DNA of 64,000 nt from positions 1 through 64,000 of the forward strand of contig NZ_CANMYE010000003.1 in assembly GCF_947502065.1 (NCBI RefSeq), in the 5' to 3' direction. The notes under the pieces were generated by a model, which searched no databases, was not told the DNA's origin, and worked only from the letters and a program-made list of their open reading frames with translations. Positions 8,887-18,007 of this stretch are shown here, piece by piece. Positions within the stretch are counted from its first letter, which is position 1, and the number at the start of each line of letters is the position of its first letter. This stretch comes from an uncultured Pseudoteredinibacter sp. Its GTDB lineage: Bacteria; Pseudomonadota; Gammaproteobacteria; Pseudomonadales; Cellvibrionaceae. Both the position numbers and the translations under genes were made by a program.

Positions 8887-9786
8887 CTACAAGCTTTGAT
8901 AAACAAACTGCAACCAAAGGTCGGGCTTGATAAAGCCACCGCCATAACGCTCATTAAGATGCGCAAGAGGTTTGGCGGCTTGCACATCTTGCAGGCTCTT
9001 TCCAGACTTCTTTAAAGGTGCCACTGCTGCAATAGAAGCTTTTAACATATCACGGTATTCACTTAATTCAGCTTTATTACTCAGGCTACCATGACCTGGG
9101 ATGACTTTCGTCTTGTCGTCCATACGCCCTAATGCCGCTTCTACCGCAGCCAAAACACCAGGGACGGAGCCCCCACTACTAAGATCAACAAATGGAAAGA
9201 CGCCTTTGAAATACAAATCGCCCATATGAACAACATTACTATTTTTAAAGAAGACTACCGCATCTCCATCGGTGTGGGCATTGGGCGCGGCTAGGGCTTC
9301 AATATCCTCACCAGCGAAATACAATTGCATCCGCTCTTTAAAGGTCAGTTCTGGCAGTGCTTCTTTCTTGGCCGGTGGTATCTTGGCGTTGAAGGTTTTG
9401 ATTTCACCGCCACTTAACATACGGCTGCGTACATTATCTTGGGCAATCAGCAAGGCTTCCCCGGTATTAAACTCGGCATTGCCACCGGTGTGGTCGAAAT
9501 GCCAATGGGTATTCAATACATAACGTACAGGTTGCTGACTCAACTTGGCAATGGCTGCTTTAATTTTAGGCGCCAAGGGCTCATATTGATCATCCACCAT
9601 CAAGTTGCCCTGCTCGCCCACCAACAAAGCAATATTTCCACCTGAGCCTTGCAACATAAAAATAGAACCAGCAACAGGCTGATGCGTAATTTCAACCTTT
9701 GAAAAGTCTTGCTGGGCCGATACCATGGCGCTTACACTTAGCAAGGCAGCTACGGTACTGACAGTTTTGATAAATTTGGCGGGCAT
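8887..9786 (-). CDS. Exported metallo-beta-lactamase-fold hydrolase
   Basis: A 299-residue protein with a signal peptide (MPAKFIKTVSTVAALLSVSA, cleavage near MVSA/QQ) and the zinc motif HWHFDHTGG (H94, H96, D98, H99). A further histidine lies in PNAHTDGDAVVFF and the last in VIPGHGSLSN. These place it among periplasmic MBL-fold hydrolases of the B3/cyclase-like type. It may act on a lactone, thioester or other ester. Beta-lactamase activity is not shown by the sequence. The start ATG 9786 has a good AGAGGA site. It has its own terminator. Confidence 0.85.
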   Translation of the reverse strand: MPAKFIKTVSTVAALLSVSAMVSAQQDFSKVEITHQPVAGSIFMLQGSGGNIALLVGEQGNLMVDDQYEPLAPKIKAAIAKLSQQPVRYVLNTHWHFDHTGGNAEFNTGEALLIAQDNVRSRMLSGGEIKTFNAKIPPAKKEALPELTFKERMQLYFAGEDIEALAAPNAHTDGDAVVFFKNSNVVHMGDLYFKGVFPFVDLSSGGSVPGVLAAVEAALGRMDDKTKVIPGHGSLSNKAELSEYRDMLKASIAAVAPLKKSGKSLQDVQAAKPLAHLNERYGGGFIKPDLWLQFVYQSL

Positions 9787-10028
9787 AATTTCCTCTCACT
9801 GAGTCGCTATGAACTATTATTAGAGCCAAAGGCCTATGACTCGATAGCCTGCTAAGGTAACAAAAAGGCGAATGCCTGTTAACCATCCAGTAACGTAAGG
9901 CTGCTCAAATTACCGCATACGCCCATGTTAATACCAGCTTAGCGGGATGAAACCTTGTCAGCACCGCCACATAGACCTATCATCGCCGCCTTTATTTTAA
10001 GCGTCACCAGCATAAAACAGGATTTCTC

Positions 10029-12869
10029 TTGTCAGATTTATCGATACACAGTTTTTGCCCCGGCCAACGCTGGGTAAGTAATACCGAAGCTGAGCTAGGC
10101 CTTGGCATCATTGTCGACGCCGACGAGCGTATGGTAGAAATCAGCTTCCCGGCAGTTGGCGAGCGCCGTCACTACGCCATTAATAATGCCCCCCTTAACC
10201 GCGTGATCTATCACAAAGGCGATGAAGTCAGCACCATTGACAATCAACGCTTTACTATCGAGCTGATTGAAGAAGACGAAGGTATATTATTGTATGCCGG
10301 GCGCAGTGAAAACGGTGATGAGGTCAATGTCAGTGAACTTGAACTTACCAGCTTTATTCAGTTTAGTGCGCCGAAAGATCGCTTGTTTGCTGGTCAATTG
10401 GATTCCCCGCGTAGCTTTGCCCTGCGTTACCGAACCCTGCAAGAGCTTGAGGCGATTGGCAATCAACCTGTACAAGGCCTATCTGGCGCTCGTGTGCAGC
10501 TTCTGCCACATCAGCTCTATATCGCCGAGCAGGTCGCCAGCCGCTATGCGCCGCGCGTGCTACTGGCCGATGAGGTTGGCCTAGGTAAAACCATTGAAGC
10601 CGGCATGATCATCCACAAGCAGCTATTTACCGGCATGGCCGAACGAGTGCTGATTGTGCTGCCAGACAGCCTGGTGCATCAGTGGCTGGTCGAAATGCTA
10701 CGCCGCTTTAATCTAAGCTTTAGCATTATCGACAAAAGCCGCTGCGAGGCGATCGAAGAAGATGAAAATCCCTTTGAAAGCAGCCAGCTGATCATAACTC
10801 AGCTTAGCTTTCTAAAAGAAAACCCAGAACGTTTGCAAGATGCCTTGGCCTGCGACTGGGACTTATTAGTGGTCGATGAAGCTCACCACCTAGAATGGAG
10901 CGAGACCGGCCCAAGTCAAGAATACCAATGCGTGCAGCAGCTGGCTGAACATAGCCGTGGCTTACTGCTATTAACCGCAACACCAGAGCAACTTGGCATT
11001 GAAGGTCATTTTGCCCGCCTGCAACTATTGGACCCTGACCGCTACCCAAGTCTTGGGCAATACCTTGCTGAAGAAGACGACTACACCGCCGTTAATCAGC
11101 TGGTGGTCGCCCTGCAAAATGCAACGACGCTAAGTGAAGAGCAAACACAGCAATTACAAGACTGGCTGGGTGAGCATCAATGGAGCCACTATCAGCAGCT
11201 CGATGCTGAGGCAGCATCGCAATACGCTATTGCTAGGATTCTTGATCAACATGGTACAGGTCGGGTGCTAATGCGTAACACCCGTGACAATATAGCGGGC
11301 TTCCCAAGCCGCAAGTTAATACCCTACTCGCTCGAAAAACCTCAAGGTTGGGTTGATCAACATAGCGAGCTTGAACAGGGCTTAGATGGCGTTTTACAAG
11401 CCGAGCACCAATGGGGGCTTAGCTGGCTGAACCACGACGCGCGCGTGCAGTGGTTGAAAGATTGGCTAAAACAGCATCGCCATGAAAAAACCTTACTGAT
11501 TTGCCACCATGCTGATACCGCATTGGATTTAGAGTCCCATATTCGTTTACGTATGGGTTTGGCCAGCGCCGTTTTCCACGAAGGCATGAGCTTGCTAGAG
11601 CGAGATCGCGCGGCCGCCTACTTTGCTGATCAAGAAGACGGCGCCGATATACTGATCTGTTCTGAGATTGGCAGTGAGGGCCGTAACTTCCAGTTTGCCC
11701 AACATTTAATATTGTTTGATCTGCCTAGCAACCCAGATTTACTAGAACAGCGCATTGGCCGCCTGGATCGCATTGGGCAAGAAAATACTGTCCAGATACA
11801 TGTGCCCTACTACCAAAATACGGCACAAGAAGTCTTGCTCAACTGGTACCACCAAGGCCTGAATGCCTTTGAACATGCTTGCCCTGGCGCCCACCATCTA
11901 CGCCAGCAATTTGCCGCAGAGCTCGATCAAGCATTACTTAAAGCCGATGCCGATCACCACGAGCTGCATCAAAAAACCTTTGAAGCACGCGAGGCTCTGA
12001 ATGCCAAGCTAGCCGAAGGGCGCAACCACCTACTTGAACTGAGTTCTTTCAATAAAGAACACGCCACAGAGCTTGTAGACAACATTAGCGAACATGAAAA
12101 CGACGGCGAACTACTCGATTATCTTGAGAAAGTGTTCGACAGTTATGGCGTAGAGAGCGAAGCGCATAGTGAAGCGACCTTGATCATGCGCCCAGGTGAC
12201 CATATGCGCGAAGGCCACTTTCCTGGCCTGCCCGAAGACGGCTTTACCGGCACAGTAAGCCGACAAAAAGCCCTCCATCGCGATGATATGCAGTTTCTAA
12301 GCTGGGAGCACCCAATGGTAGTCGGCGCGATGGATATGATCCGCAGCGGCGATAAGGGCAACACTTGTATTTGCAGCATAAAGCTACCACCTTTAAAAGC
12401 TGGCAATTTGTTGCTTGAAGCTATTTTCACCATGAGCTGCCAAGCACCAAAGCATTTGCAAATTAATCGCTACTTGCCCGTACAAGCAGTTCGCATTGTG
12501 GTAGATGCCAATGACAAAGACTTTTCCAATATCATTAAAATTGAACACTTTAATCAGTTGGGCCAGAAAATACCGAAGCGAACCGCCCAAGAAATTGCTC
12601 GCCAAGGACGCGACGCCATTACCGCTTTGATCGATAAAGCCGAGCAAATGGTCTCCCCCGAGCAAGAGCGCCAACGACAGGCCGCTTTAGATAGAGCCAA
12701 TGTTCAACTGGGCGAAGAAATTGAACGTTTGCAGGCATTAGCCCAAGTGAACCCTAATATTCGACAAGAAGAAGTTGAACACTTGATTCAAAAACGCGCG
12801 TTAATTTGCGAAGCAATCGGTACCGCCAAACTCAATCTTGATGCTATCCGCATTGCTTTAACGACTTAA
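10029..12869 (+). CDS. rapA: RNA polymerase-associated ATPase RapA (HepA)
   Basis: A Swi2/Snf2-type ATPase that binds RNA polymerase and recycles it after termination. The protein has 946 residues, close to the usual 950-970. The N-terminal Tudor-like region begins FCPGQRWVSNTEAELGLGI. The helicase core has DEVGLGKT at 181-188, DEAH at 283-286, LLLTATP, and the C-terminal lobe motifs SEIGSEGRNFQFA and QRIGRLDRIGQ. The start is TTG 10029 with AGGA about six bases before it. No ATG occurs near the conserved N-terminus. Cytoplasmic, apparently first gene of its unit. Confidence 0.97.
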   Translation: MSDLSIHSFCPGQRWVSNTEAELGLGIIVDADERMVEISFPAVGERRHYAINNAPLNRVIYHKGDEVSTIDNQRFTIELIEEDEGILLYAGRSENGDEVNVSELELTSFIQFSAPKDRLFAGQLDSPRSFALRYRTLQELEAIGNQPVQGLSGARVQLLPHQLYIAEQVASRYAPRVLLADEVGLGKTIEAGMIIHKQLFTGMAERVLIVLPDSLVHQWLVEMLRRFNLSFSIIDKSRCEAIEEDENPFESSQLIITQLSFLKENPERLQDALACDWDLLVVDEAHHLEWSETGPSQEYQCVQQLAEHSRGLLLLTATPEQLGIEGHFARLQLLDPDRYPSLGQYLAEEDDYTAVNQLVVALQNATTLSEEQTQQLQDWLGEHQWSHYQQLDAEAASQYAIARILDQHGTGRVLMRNTRDNIAGFPSRKLIPYSLEKPQGWVDQHSELEQGLDGVLQAEHQWGLSWLNHDARVQWLKDWLKQHRHEKTLLICHHADTALDLESHIRLRMGLASAVFHEGMSLLERDRAAAYFADQEDGADILICSEIGSEGRNFQFAQHLILFDLPSNPDLLEQRIGRLDRIGQENTVQIHVPYYQNTAQEVLLNWYHQGLNAFEHACPGAHHLRQQFAAELDQALLKADADHHELHQKTFEAREALNAKLAEGRNHLLELSSFNKEHATELVDNISEHENDGELLDYLEKVFDSYGVESEAHSEATLIMRPGDHMREGHFPGLPEDGFTGTVSRQKALHRDDMQFLSWEHPMVVGAMDMIRSGDKGNTCICSIKLPPLKAGNLLLEAIFTMSCQAPKHLQINRYLPVQAVRIVVDANDKDFSNIIKIEHFNQLGQKIPKRTAQEIARQGRDAITALIDKAEQMVSPEQERQRQAALDRANVQLGEEIERLQALAQVNPNIRQEEVEHLIQKRALICEAIGTAKLNLDAIRIALTT

Positions 12870-12870
12870 A

Positions 12871-12902
12871 AACTAGGGTACTTCTATAACTAGGGCACTT
12901 CT
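12871..12902. repeat. Two near-identical 15-base direct repeats after rapA
   Basis: AACTAGGGTACTTCT (12871-12885) and AACTAGGGCACTTCT (12888-12902) differ by one base and are two bases apart, immediately after the rapA stop. No function evident. A GCCGCAA/TTGCGGC hairpin follows at 12969-12986, but without a T tract. Confidence 0.8.
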
Positions 12903-12998
12903 GAAAAACCCAGTCATGCTCAGCGGGATCCTAGCGAACATTGTATTAATTTTTAGACCTACAACAGTGCCGCAACTTTTTGCGGCCTTGGATTTATT

Positions 12999-13280
12999 AT
13001 GTTTATTTTCTCAGCAAGCGCCAAATCAAAAAAAGAACAGCCAGGATTTAAAATTGGCGACAGCATTCCTTTTATCGTTTACATCGACTTTAAAGATATG
13101 TTTGGCGCCGAAAAGCTAGCACAAATATTTTTATTCAAAGAAGGCTTTCACGATATTCACATCGAAAAAAGAAAGCTAATCCCCAACGAAAAGCTTGATG
13201 CTGAGATGCTTAAAAACGATAAAGCGCTGGCCGAGGCATTGGACAGCGGTTATATGATTCAAATGTTCGACGCTCACTAA
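12999..13280 (+). CDS. Hypothetical protein, 93 aa
   Basis: A small acidic/basic-mixed protein with no signal peptide or membrane helix and no family I recognise. It has a plausible globular composition (FKIGDSIPFIVYIDFKDMFG, then a Lys/Glu-rich helix) and ends YMIQMFDAH. It lies 19 bases before the pseudouridine synthase and about 130 after rapA, all on the plus strand, so the last two are probably cotranscribed. A GCCGCAA/TTGCGGC hairpin ends 12 bases before the ATG and could affect its translation. The upstream ribosome-binding site is weak. Confidence 0.65.
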   Translation: MFIFSASAKSKKEQPGFKIGDSIPFIVYIDFKDMFGAEKLAQIFLFKEGFHDIHIEKRKLIPNEKLDAEMLKNDKALAEALDSGYMIQMFDAH

Positions 13281-13299
13281 GCGAACAAGCGGCAACAGC

Positions 13300-14127
13300 A
13301 TGAGCGAGCCAAAAGAATTCCATATAACGATATCAGAACAAGAAAAGTCCGCTCGCCCATTGGATTTGTTAAGCCACTACACAGGGCTCTCACGCAGCCT
13401 AATCAAACAAGCCATGACTAAAGGCGCTGTCTGGCGACAGCGCGGCAAAAAAGTCATTCCTATGCGGCGTAATAGTGAGCACTGTCAAGACATCTCACAA
13501 CTGCACTTTTACTATCACCCCACCATCTTGGCTGAACAAGCCCTATCCACTGAATTACTTGCTGATAAAACAGACTATAGCGTTTGGATAAAACCTCGTG
13601 GAATGCGTAGCCAAGGAAGCCGCTATGGCGATCACTGCGCCTTAGTCAGAGTGGCCGAACAGCAACTTAGCCGTCCCTGTCGTATTGTTCACCGCCTAGA
13701 TCAAGATGCCTGCGGGCTCATTTTGCTGGCCCACAATAAAGCCGCCGCACGCCATTTGAGCGAGCTCTTTGCAAATCACGATATTGATAAGTGCTACCAT
13801 ATTATTGTTGAAGGATTATTTCCAACAGCCCCAAAGGTAATCGATGCGCCTCTCGATGAAAAAACAGCGCACAGTGAGTTCAGCCTGCTAAAAACTCTAG
13901 ACGGTAATCGCAGCCTTGTTGCCGTAAAGATTCTTAGCGGCCGTAAACATCAAGTAAGACGCCATGCAGCTTTATTGGGTTATCCATTGATTGGCGACCA
14001 ACGCTACAACCCCAGCCCCTCAAGCGCACTTTCAAACCTGCAATTATGCGCGCAGAAACTGGCCTTTCAAGATCACCGAGGTGATCAACAGCTATTTGAA
14101 ATCGATAGCAAAAACTGGCTCAAATAA
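13300..14127 (+). CDS. RluA-family RNA pseudouridine synthase
   Basis: Converts uridine to pseudouridine in structured RNA. The 275-residue protein has an S4-like N-terminal region (LDLLSHYTGLSRSLIKQAMTKGAVWR) and the RluA catalytic motif HRLDQDACGLILLA with Asp134. GRKHQVRRHAALLGYPLIGDQRY, the second conserved block, follows. The N-terminal half diverges from RluA, RluC and RluD, so the target base cannot be named. It follows the 93-aa gene by 19 bases and ends 27 bases from the convergent chrA. Confidence 0.9.
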   Translation: MSEPKEFHITISEQEKSARPLDLLSHYTGLSRSLIKQAMTKGAVWRQRGKKVIPMRRNSEHCQDISQLHFYYHPTILAEQALSTELLADKTDYSVWIKPRGMRSQGSRYGDHCALVRVAEQQLSRPCRIVHRLDQDACGLILLAHNKAAARHLSELFANHDIDKCYHIIVEGLFPTAPKVIDAPLDEKTAHSEFSLLKTLDGNRSLVAVKILSGRKHQVRRHAALLGYPLIGDQRYNPSPSSALSNLQLCAQKLAFQDHRGDQQLFEIDSKNWLK

Positions 14128-14154
14128 TTATTTCTATAAAGCCAAAGCTAATGC

Positions 14155-15366
14155 TCAAATCGCTGCAGCGAGCAGCAATAAGGGCAAGATATACAACATG
14201 GACCAGCCTAAAAAGCGAATCGCATAAAAGCCAAACGCTACCACCACCACATCCGAGTAAGAATAAATAGCACTGCTCAGTACTGGGTGAAAGAAACTCG
14301 CCAATAACAAACCGACAACCGCCGCATTGACCCCAGCCACAACGGCCGCTAATTGACGATTATTCATTACTTTTTGCCAATACGGCAACACCGCCATTAA
14401 CAGTAAAAAACCCGGTAAAAATATAGCGAGCAAAGCCACGACAGCGCCTTGCAAAGACAAGCTCTGTGCACCGGCAACAGCACCAAGGTAGGCCGCTATA
14501 CTGAACATAGGACCAGGTACTATCTGAGCCGATCCGTACGCACTTAGAAATTCGGCCTCACTCAGCAAGCCAGGCTGTAATACGCTGCTTTGTAACAAAG
14601 GCAATACCACATGGCCACCACCAAATACCAAAGAGCCAACTTGATAAAACTCACTGGCCAAATACCATAACAACGCCTGCTGATCTCCCCCAGCAACATC
14701 CGGCTTTGGCAGCATCGTTAGTAGCAAAAGACCCAAAAAGGTAGCTAGGCAAACTACCGAGGAGCGCTTGATGGTAAACTTTGATCTATCTGGCGCCAGC
14801 TTGTTGGTCACAGGGATAAACAACAGCCCGAGCAGCGCCGCCAGCAACAGTAGCGGCCAAGGCCCAATACTGCCAATAGATAAGGCCAAAGCCACCGCAA
14901 GCGCTAAGATGCGCTTAAAAAGGCTATTACACAAGCTCTGCCCCATCCCCCAGAGCGCATCCGCCACAACTACAACAGCCAGCAACTTTAGAGCGCCAAA
15001 CATATTGCTATATAGCCATTGGGGCAGATAAGGCGTAATAGCCACGAGGCAAAGCAAAATGAGTACGGAGGGTAAGGTAAACGCGAAAAAAGCAGCCACC
15101 GCGGCCCAAAGCCCTCCGCGCTGAAGAGCAATTGCAAAGCCCAATTGGCTACTGGCAGGCCCGGGTAAAAATTGACACAAAGCCAGTAAGCTTGCAAAGC
15201 GCTTTGCATCTAGCCAAGCCAGTTGATCAACAAAACGCCGCTGAAAAAAACCAATATGAGCAACAGGCCCACCAAATGAAGTAAGCCCAAGCTTTAAAAA
15301 CTCCACAAAAACTTCAGACGTAGAAGCCTTTTGGGAGGAGCTAGGATTAGAATTCGCGGAGCTCAT
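14155..15366 (-). CDS. chrA: Chromate transporter ChrA (long, two-domain form)
   Basis: An inner-membrane protein of the CHR family, 403 residues, with two related halves of about 190 residues. The family signature FGGPVAHIGFFQRRFV is near residue 35, followed by LCQFLPGPASSQLG. The second half has VFGGGHVVLPLL and SAQIVPGPMFSIAAYLG. About 10-12 hydrophobic segments are visible. The family is known for exporting chromate, and sulfate-related roles are possible. No chrB regulator is adjacent, so chromate resistance is inferred from family only. Start ATG 15366. Confidence 0.92.
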   Translation of the reverse strand: MSSANSNPSSSQKASTSEVFVEFLKLGLTSFGGPVAHIGFFQRRFVDQLAWLDAKRFASLLALCQFLPGPASSQLGFAIALQRGGLWAAVAAFFAFTLPSVLILLCLVAITPYLPQWLYSNMFGALKLLAVVVVADALWGMGQSLCNSLFKRILALAVALALSIGSIGPWPLLLLAALLGLLFIPVTNKLAPDRSKFTIKRSSVVCLATFLGLLLLTMLPKPDVAGGDQQALLWYLASEFYQVGSLVFGGGHVVLPLLQSSVLQPGLLSEAEFLSAYGSAQIVPGPMFSIAAYLGAVAGAQSLSLQGAVVALLAIFLPGFLLLMAVLPYWQKVMNNRQLAAVVAGVNAAVVGLLLASFFHPVLSSAIYSYSDVVVVAFGFYAIRFLGWSMLYILPLLLLAAAI

Positions 15367-15480
15367 AAGGTTTGCTTACCATTCGACTAAAGTATTGATT
15401 CTATGTCGAATAGATGACAGTACCAAGGCAATAGCCGATGTTTATGCCATCGTGTCTAACCCCCATGCAATGTAAAAACA

Positions 15481-16401
15481 CTACTGATACTTTTCAGGGT
15501 TACTGGCGTAATCCGCTGGTTTATCGAGCTTTGCTTTATGAAATGGTGCTTTTAGCTGCCCTGTAAAATCTTTGGGGTAATCGGGGTTTAATAAGCCTAT
15601 TTCGGCCACATCTCGATCTTTAGGCCAATAAAAGGTGCCAAACACTAGATCCCAAATAATAAGATTATTGCCATAGTTGGTATTGGATTCCCGAATGATT
15701 TTCGAATGGTGGAATCGGTGTAATTCAGCCATGGCAAAAATGTAATTCAAGGGCCCAAGCTTTAAACGAATATTGGAGTGCTGAAACAAACCGTGGATGC
15801 CAGTTGTTACAAAGTACAAAGCCAATACCTCAGCGTTCACACCCAGAAGAATAAACGGCACCGTTTCAGGAATATGAAGAAGTATTTTCTCTACCGGATG
15901 AAAGCGTGCGGCATTTAGCCAATATAGCCTCTGAGCACTATGATGTACCGCATGAAAGCGCCACAGTAACGAAACCTCATGCGCCCAACGATGCACCCAA
16001 TAGCGACCAAACTCAGCCAGCACCAGCGCTAACGTTAACTGCAAGACAAGAGGCCACTCATGAGGCCAAGGTTGACCCGCAAATAGAGTAATGTTTTCAC
16101 TGAACCAAATCGTCGCCGAGGCTAAAAGGCCAATCCAAACAGCAGACAGCAAGCGTGGCCATAGCGATTGAATAAACAATAGATATAAAGTATCGGTTAA
16201 TACATCGTTGTGGCTTTCAGACCACTTACGGCGAAAAGGTGTCCACCACTCCAACAACAACATCCAAGGGATAGTCCACAATAACATCACCACAAAGGGC
16301 GCTATTGCAGGCTCGCCCAAAGGAACAAATAAGCCATAACACAAAAACAAGCCACCGATTAAAACCAGTGGGAAAGCCATATAGGGCATTAGACGTTGCA
16401 T
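15481..16401 (-). CDS. Membrane fatty acid hydroxylase / sterol desaturase family protein
   Basis: A multi-pass membrane di-iron enzyme of 306 residues. The histidine clusters that bind the metal are HRWAH (H137, H141), FHAVHHS (H150, H153, H154) and HRFHHS (H228, H231, H232), with hydrophobic segments at about 7-27, 35-52, 85-105, 118-130 and 180-200. It should hydroxylate or desaturate a lipid chain, but the substrate is unknown. The frame opens at a TTG at 16461; ATG 16401 starts directly before the first membrane helix and is preferred, though its ribosome-binding site is weak. Confidence 0.85.
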   Translation of the reverse strand: MQRLMPYMAFPLVLIGGLFLCYGLFVPLGEPAIAPFVVMLLWTIPWMLLLEWWTPFRRKWSESHNDVLTDTLYLLFIQSLWPRLLSAVWIGLLASATIWFSENITLFAGQPWPHEWPLVLQLTLALVLAEFGRYWVHRWAHEVSLLWRFHAVHHSAQRLYWLNAARFHPVEKILLHIPETVPFILLGVNAEVLALYFVTTGIHGLFQHSNIRLKLGPLNYIFAMAELHRFHHSKIIRESNTNYGNNLIIWDLVFGTFYWPKDRDVAEIGLLNPDYPKDFTGQLKAPFHKAKLDKPADYASNPEKYQ

Positions 16402-16572
16402 AATTTTTATCGTTACTCGATTTTCTTTATTGTTGTCTCGTTCTGCAAACAGCCAAAGCAAGCAGAGGAAACAATGTTACCCTTTAATTTAGCTACTGGT
16501 CAAACGGCGATAAATGGATGACATTTTAATGGCTAAACCATAAGATGCGCCCCTTGAGTACAGGAGCCCCTT

Positions 16573-17199
16573 GTGAAGATCGACATAGCGACCTGGTCGC
16601 GCAATGAACATTTTGAGTTTTACCGTAGTGCGCAAGAGCCTTACTGGGGTGTCTGCGTGGAACTACAGGTAGCAAAGCTCTATCAGCAAAGCAAAGCTAA
16701 TGGTTTCTCTTTCAGTGCCGCCCTCCTCTTCTTGGCCACCAAAGCGGCTAACCAAGTTGAGAATATGCGTTATCGTATCGTAGGCAATGATGTCTACCAC
16801 TTCGAGACAACACATATATCAAACGTTTTTCTTCGCGAAAATAAATTATTTAGCTTTGGATTTATCGAGTTTAACGATAATTTCGAGCAACACTGCCAAG
16901 CTTATAAAAACAAAGCTGTGCAAGCCTTAAACGCTCAACAAATCCAGCTTGACGAAGACTCTGCCCGCCCAGACACACTGCATTTTTCCGCGCTTCCCTG
17001 GCTAGGATTTAGCAGCATGAGTCATGCACGGACTTTTAAAGCAGAAGAAAGCTGCCCCAAAATTTCCATAGGCAAGCTTAACAAGAGCGCAGAATCCTTA
17101 AGCCTCCCCTTTTCTGTTCATGTGCACCATGGCTTTGTTGATGGCTACCACATGGGTATTTTTATAGAAGCGCTACAAGATTTGATTAACCGCTTTTAG
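16573..17199 (+). CDS. Chloramphenicol acetyltransferase-like (CatA fold) protein
   Basis: A 208-residue protein with the overall CatA fold, covering the family's usual length of about 215. The C-terminal active-site block reads VHVHHGFVDGYHMG (H185-H186, D190, G191), matching the HHxxxDG motif that carries the catalytic base. The N-terminal half is divergent (NEHFEFYRSAQEPYWGVCVE matches the conserved start of CAT). Whether it acetylates chloramphenicol or another acceptor is not known. Chromosomal CAT-like proteins in marine gammaproteobacteria need not confer resistance. The start is GTG 16573 with AGGAG eight bases upstream. Divergent from the hydroxylase gene. Confidence 0.82.
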   Translation: MKIDIATWSRNEHFEFYRSAQEPYWGVCVELQVAKLYQQSKANGFSFSAALLFLATKAANQVENMRYRIVGNDVYHFETTHISNVFLRENKLFSFGFIEFNDNFEQHCQAYKNKAVQALNAQQIQLDEDSARPDTLHFSALPWLGFSSMSHARTFKAEESCPKISIGKLNKSAESLSLPFSVHVHHGFVDGYHMGIFIEALQDLINRF

Positions 17200-17203
17200 A
17201 ATT

Positions 17204-17231
17204 AAAAAACGGGCTAAGTAACCTTAACCCG
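17204..17231 (-). terminator. Terminator of the small secreted protein gene
   Basis: On the minus strand CGGGTTAAG pairs with CTTAGCCCG (one mismatch) and is followed by TTTTTT. It lies about 100 bases after the stop at 17329, and also just beyond the plus-strand stop at 17199. Confidence 0.75.
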
Positions 17232-17328
17232 CAAAGCTAAAACAACGAGAGCACTAGAATAATAGTAGGTAAAAACAAAAAATAAGCCGTGAATTTAGTT
17301 AACGCAAGAGCCAGTATTCAGCAAGGCC

Positions 17329-17694
17329 TTAAAAATCGAACATTTGAACTTTGGCACACATTACCCGCAATCGAATCTTCCAAGCCCCGAGCCAGTCGCT
17401 ATCGTCAGATGCATTAATCATCCAGCCGGAACCATCATACGACGGCATAAAATAACTGACTCGACCTTGTTTAATTGCTCCAGTTTTATCCAATACCGCC
17501 CAGCCCGCACCCAAGGCCCGCTTACCCTCAGGACACTTTACAATCAGCTGTTGCTCAAAGGGTGCATCGCTTAAATCTGTTTCTCCAGTAACAATCTCGT
17601 AGGCCGCCAGGGGTGCCGATTCCTCTGCCTGTGCAACTGCACAGGCAGTTAAGAACACGAGCGCAACAAGCCAAGTTAGACAATGTATATTCAT
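17329..17694 (-). CDS. Small exported protein with a Cys-anchored beta-rich domain
   Basis: A 121-residue protein. The first 22 residues (MNIHCLTWLVALVFLTACAV) form a signal peptide. LTAC fits a lipobox, so it may be a lipoprotein, or cleavage may occur after AVAQA. The mature part has VKCPEGKRALGAGWAVLD, GWMINASDDSDW and VMCA, a layout seen in many uncharacterised secreted proteins in which two cysteines close a small beta domain. The longest frame starts at 17727, but ATG 17694 has GAGG six bases upstream. Function unknown. Confidence 0.7.
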   Translation of the reverse strand: MNIHCLTWLVALVFLTACAVAQAEESAPLAAYEIVTGETDLSDAPFEQQLIVKCPEGKRALGAGWAVLDKTGAIKQGRVSYFMPSYDGSGWMINASDDSDWLGAWKIRLRVMCAKVQMFDF

Positions 17695-17895
17695 AAAAGA
17701 CCTCATGTCAGATAAGTATTCCTTCAACCTGAAGTTATTGTCAGTAACAGCGGCGATCTTTCCGATTACATTCGCTTACCAAGCTCTAAGGGTGCTCATA
17801 TCGCTACGGCACTTAACGACGGCTGGCCAGCACACCTAGCACTTTCTGCTTATTTTCAAGCCCCGATTGGCCACTCAGCTCAAATACAGCTTTTT

Positions 17896-17911
17896 TGTGA
17901 TAGATTTCACA
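17896..17911. promoter_or_regulatory. CRP/Vfr-type binding site upstream of the RTX adhesin
   Basis: TGTGATAGATTTCACA is a perfect match to the CRP consensus TGTGA-N6-TCACA, in the 313-base gap between divergent genes. The centre is about 104 bases before the adhesin ATG at 18008. AT-rich -10-like sequence lies at 17941-17954. It may also affect the divergent small-protein gene, whose start is about 200 bases away. Confidence 0.8.
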
Positions 17912-18007
17912 TTATTGCATTTAGGGCAAAAGCACCTATTTTTAATAATACATTGAGAATTTAGCACTAGTTCTGGTACCGCTGAGCACCTGAACTACGC
18001 GGGAGAA

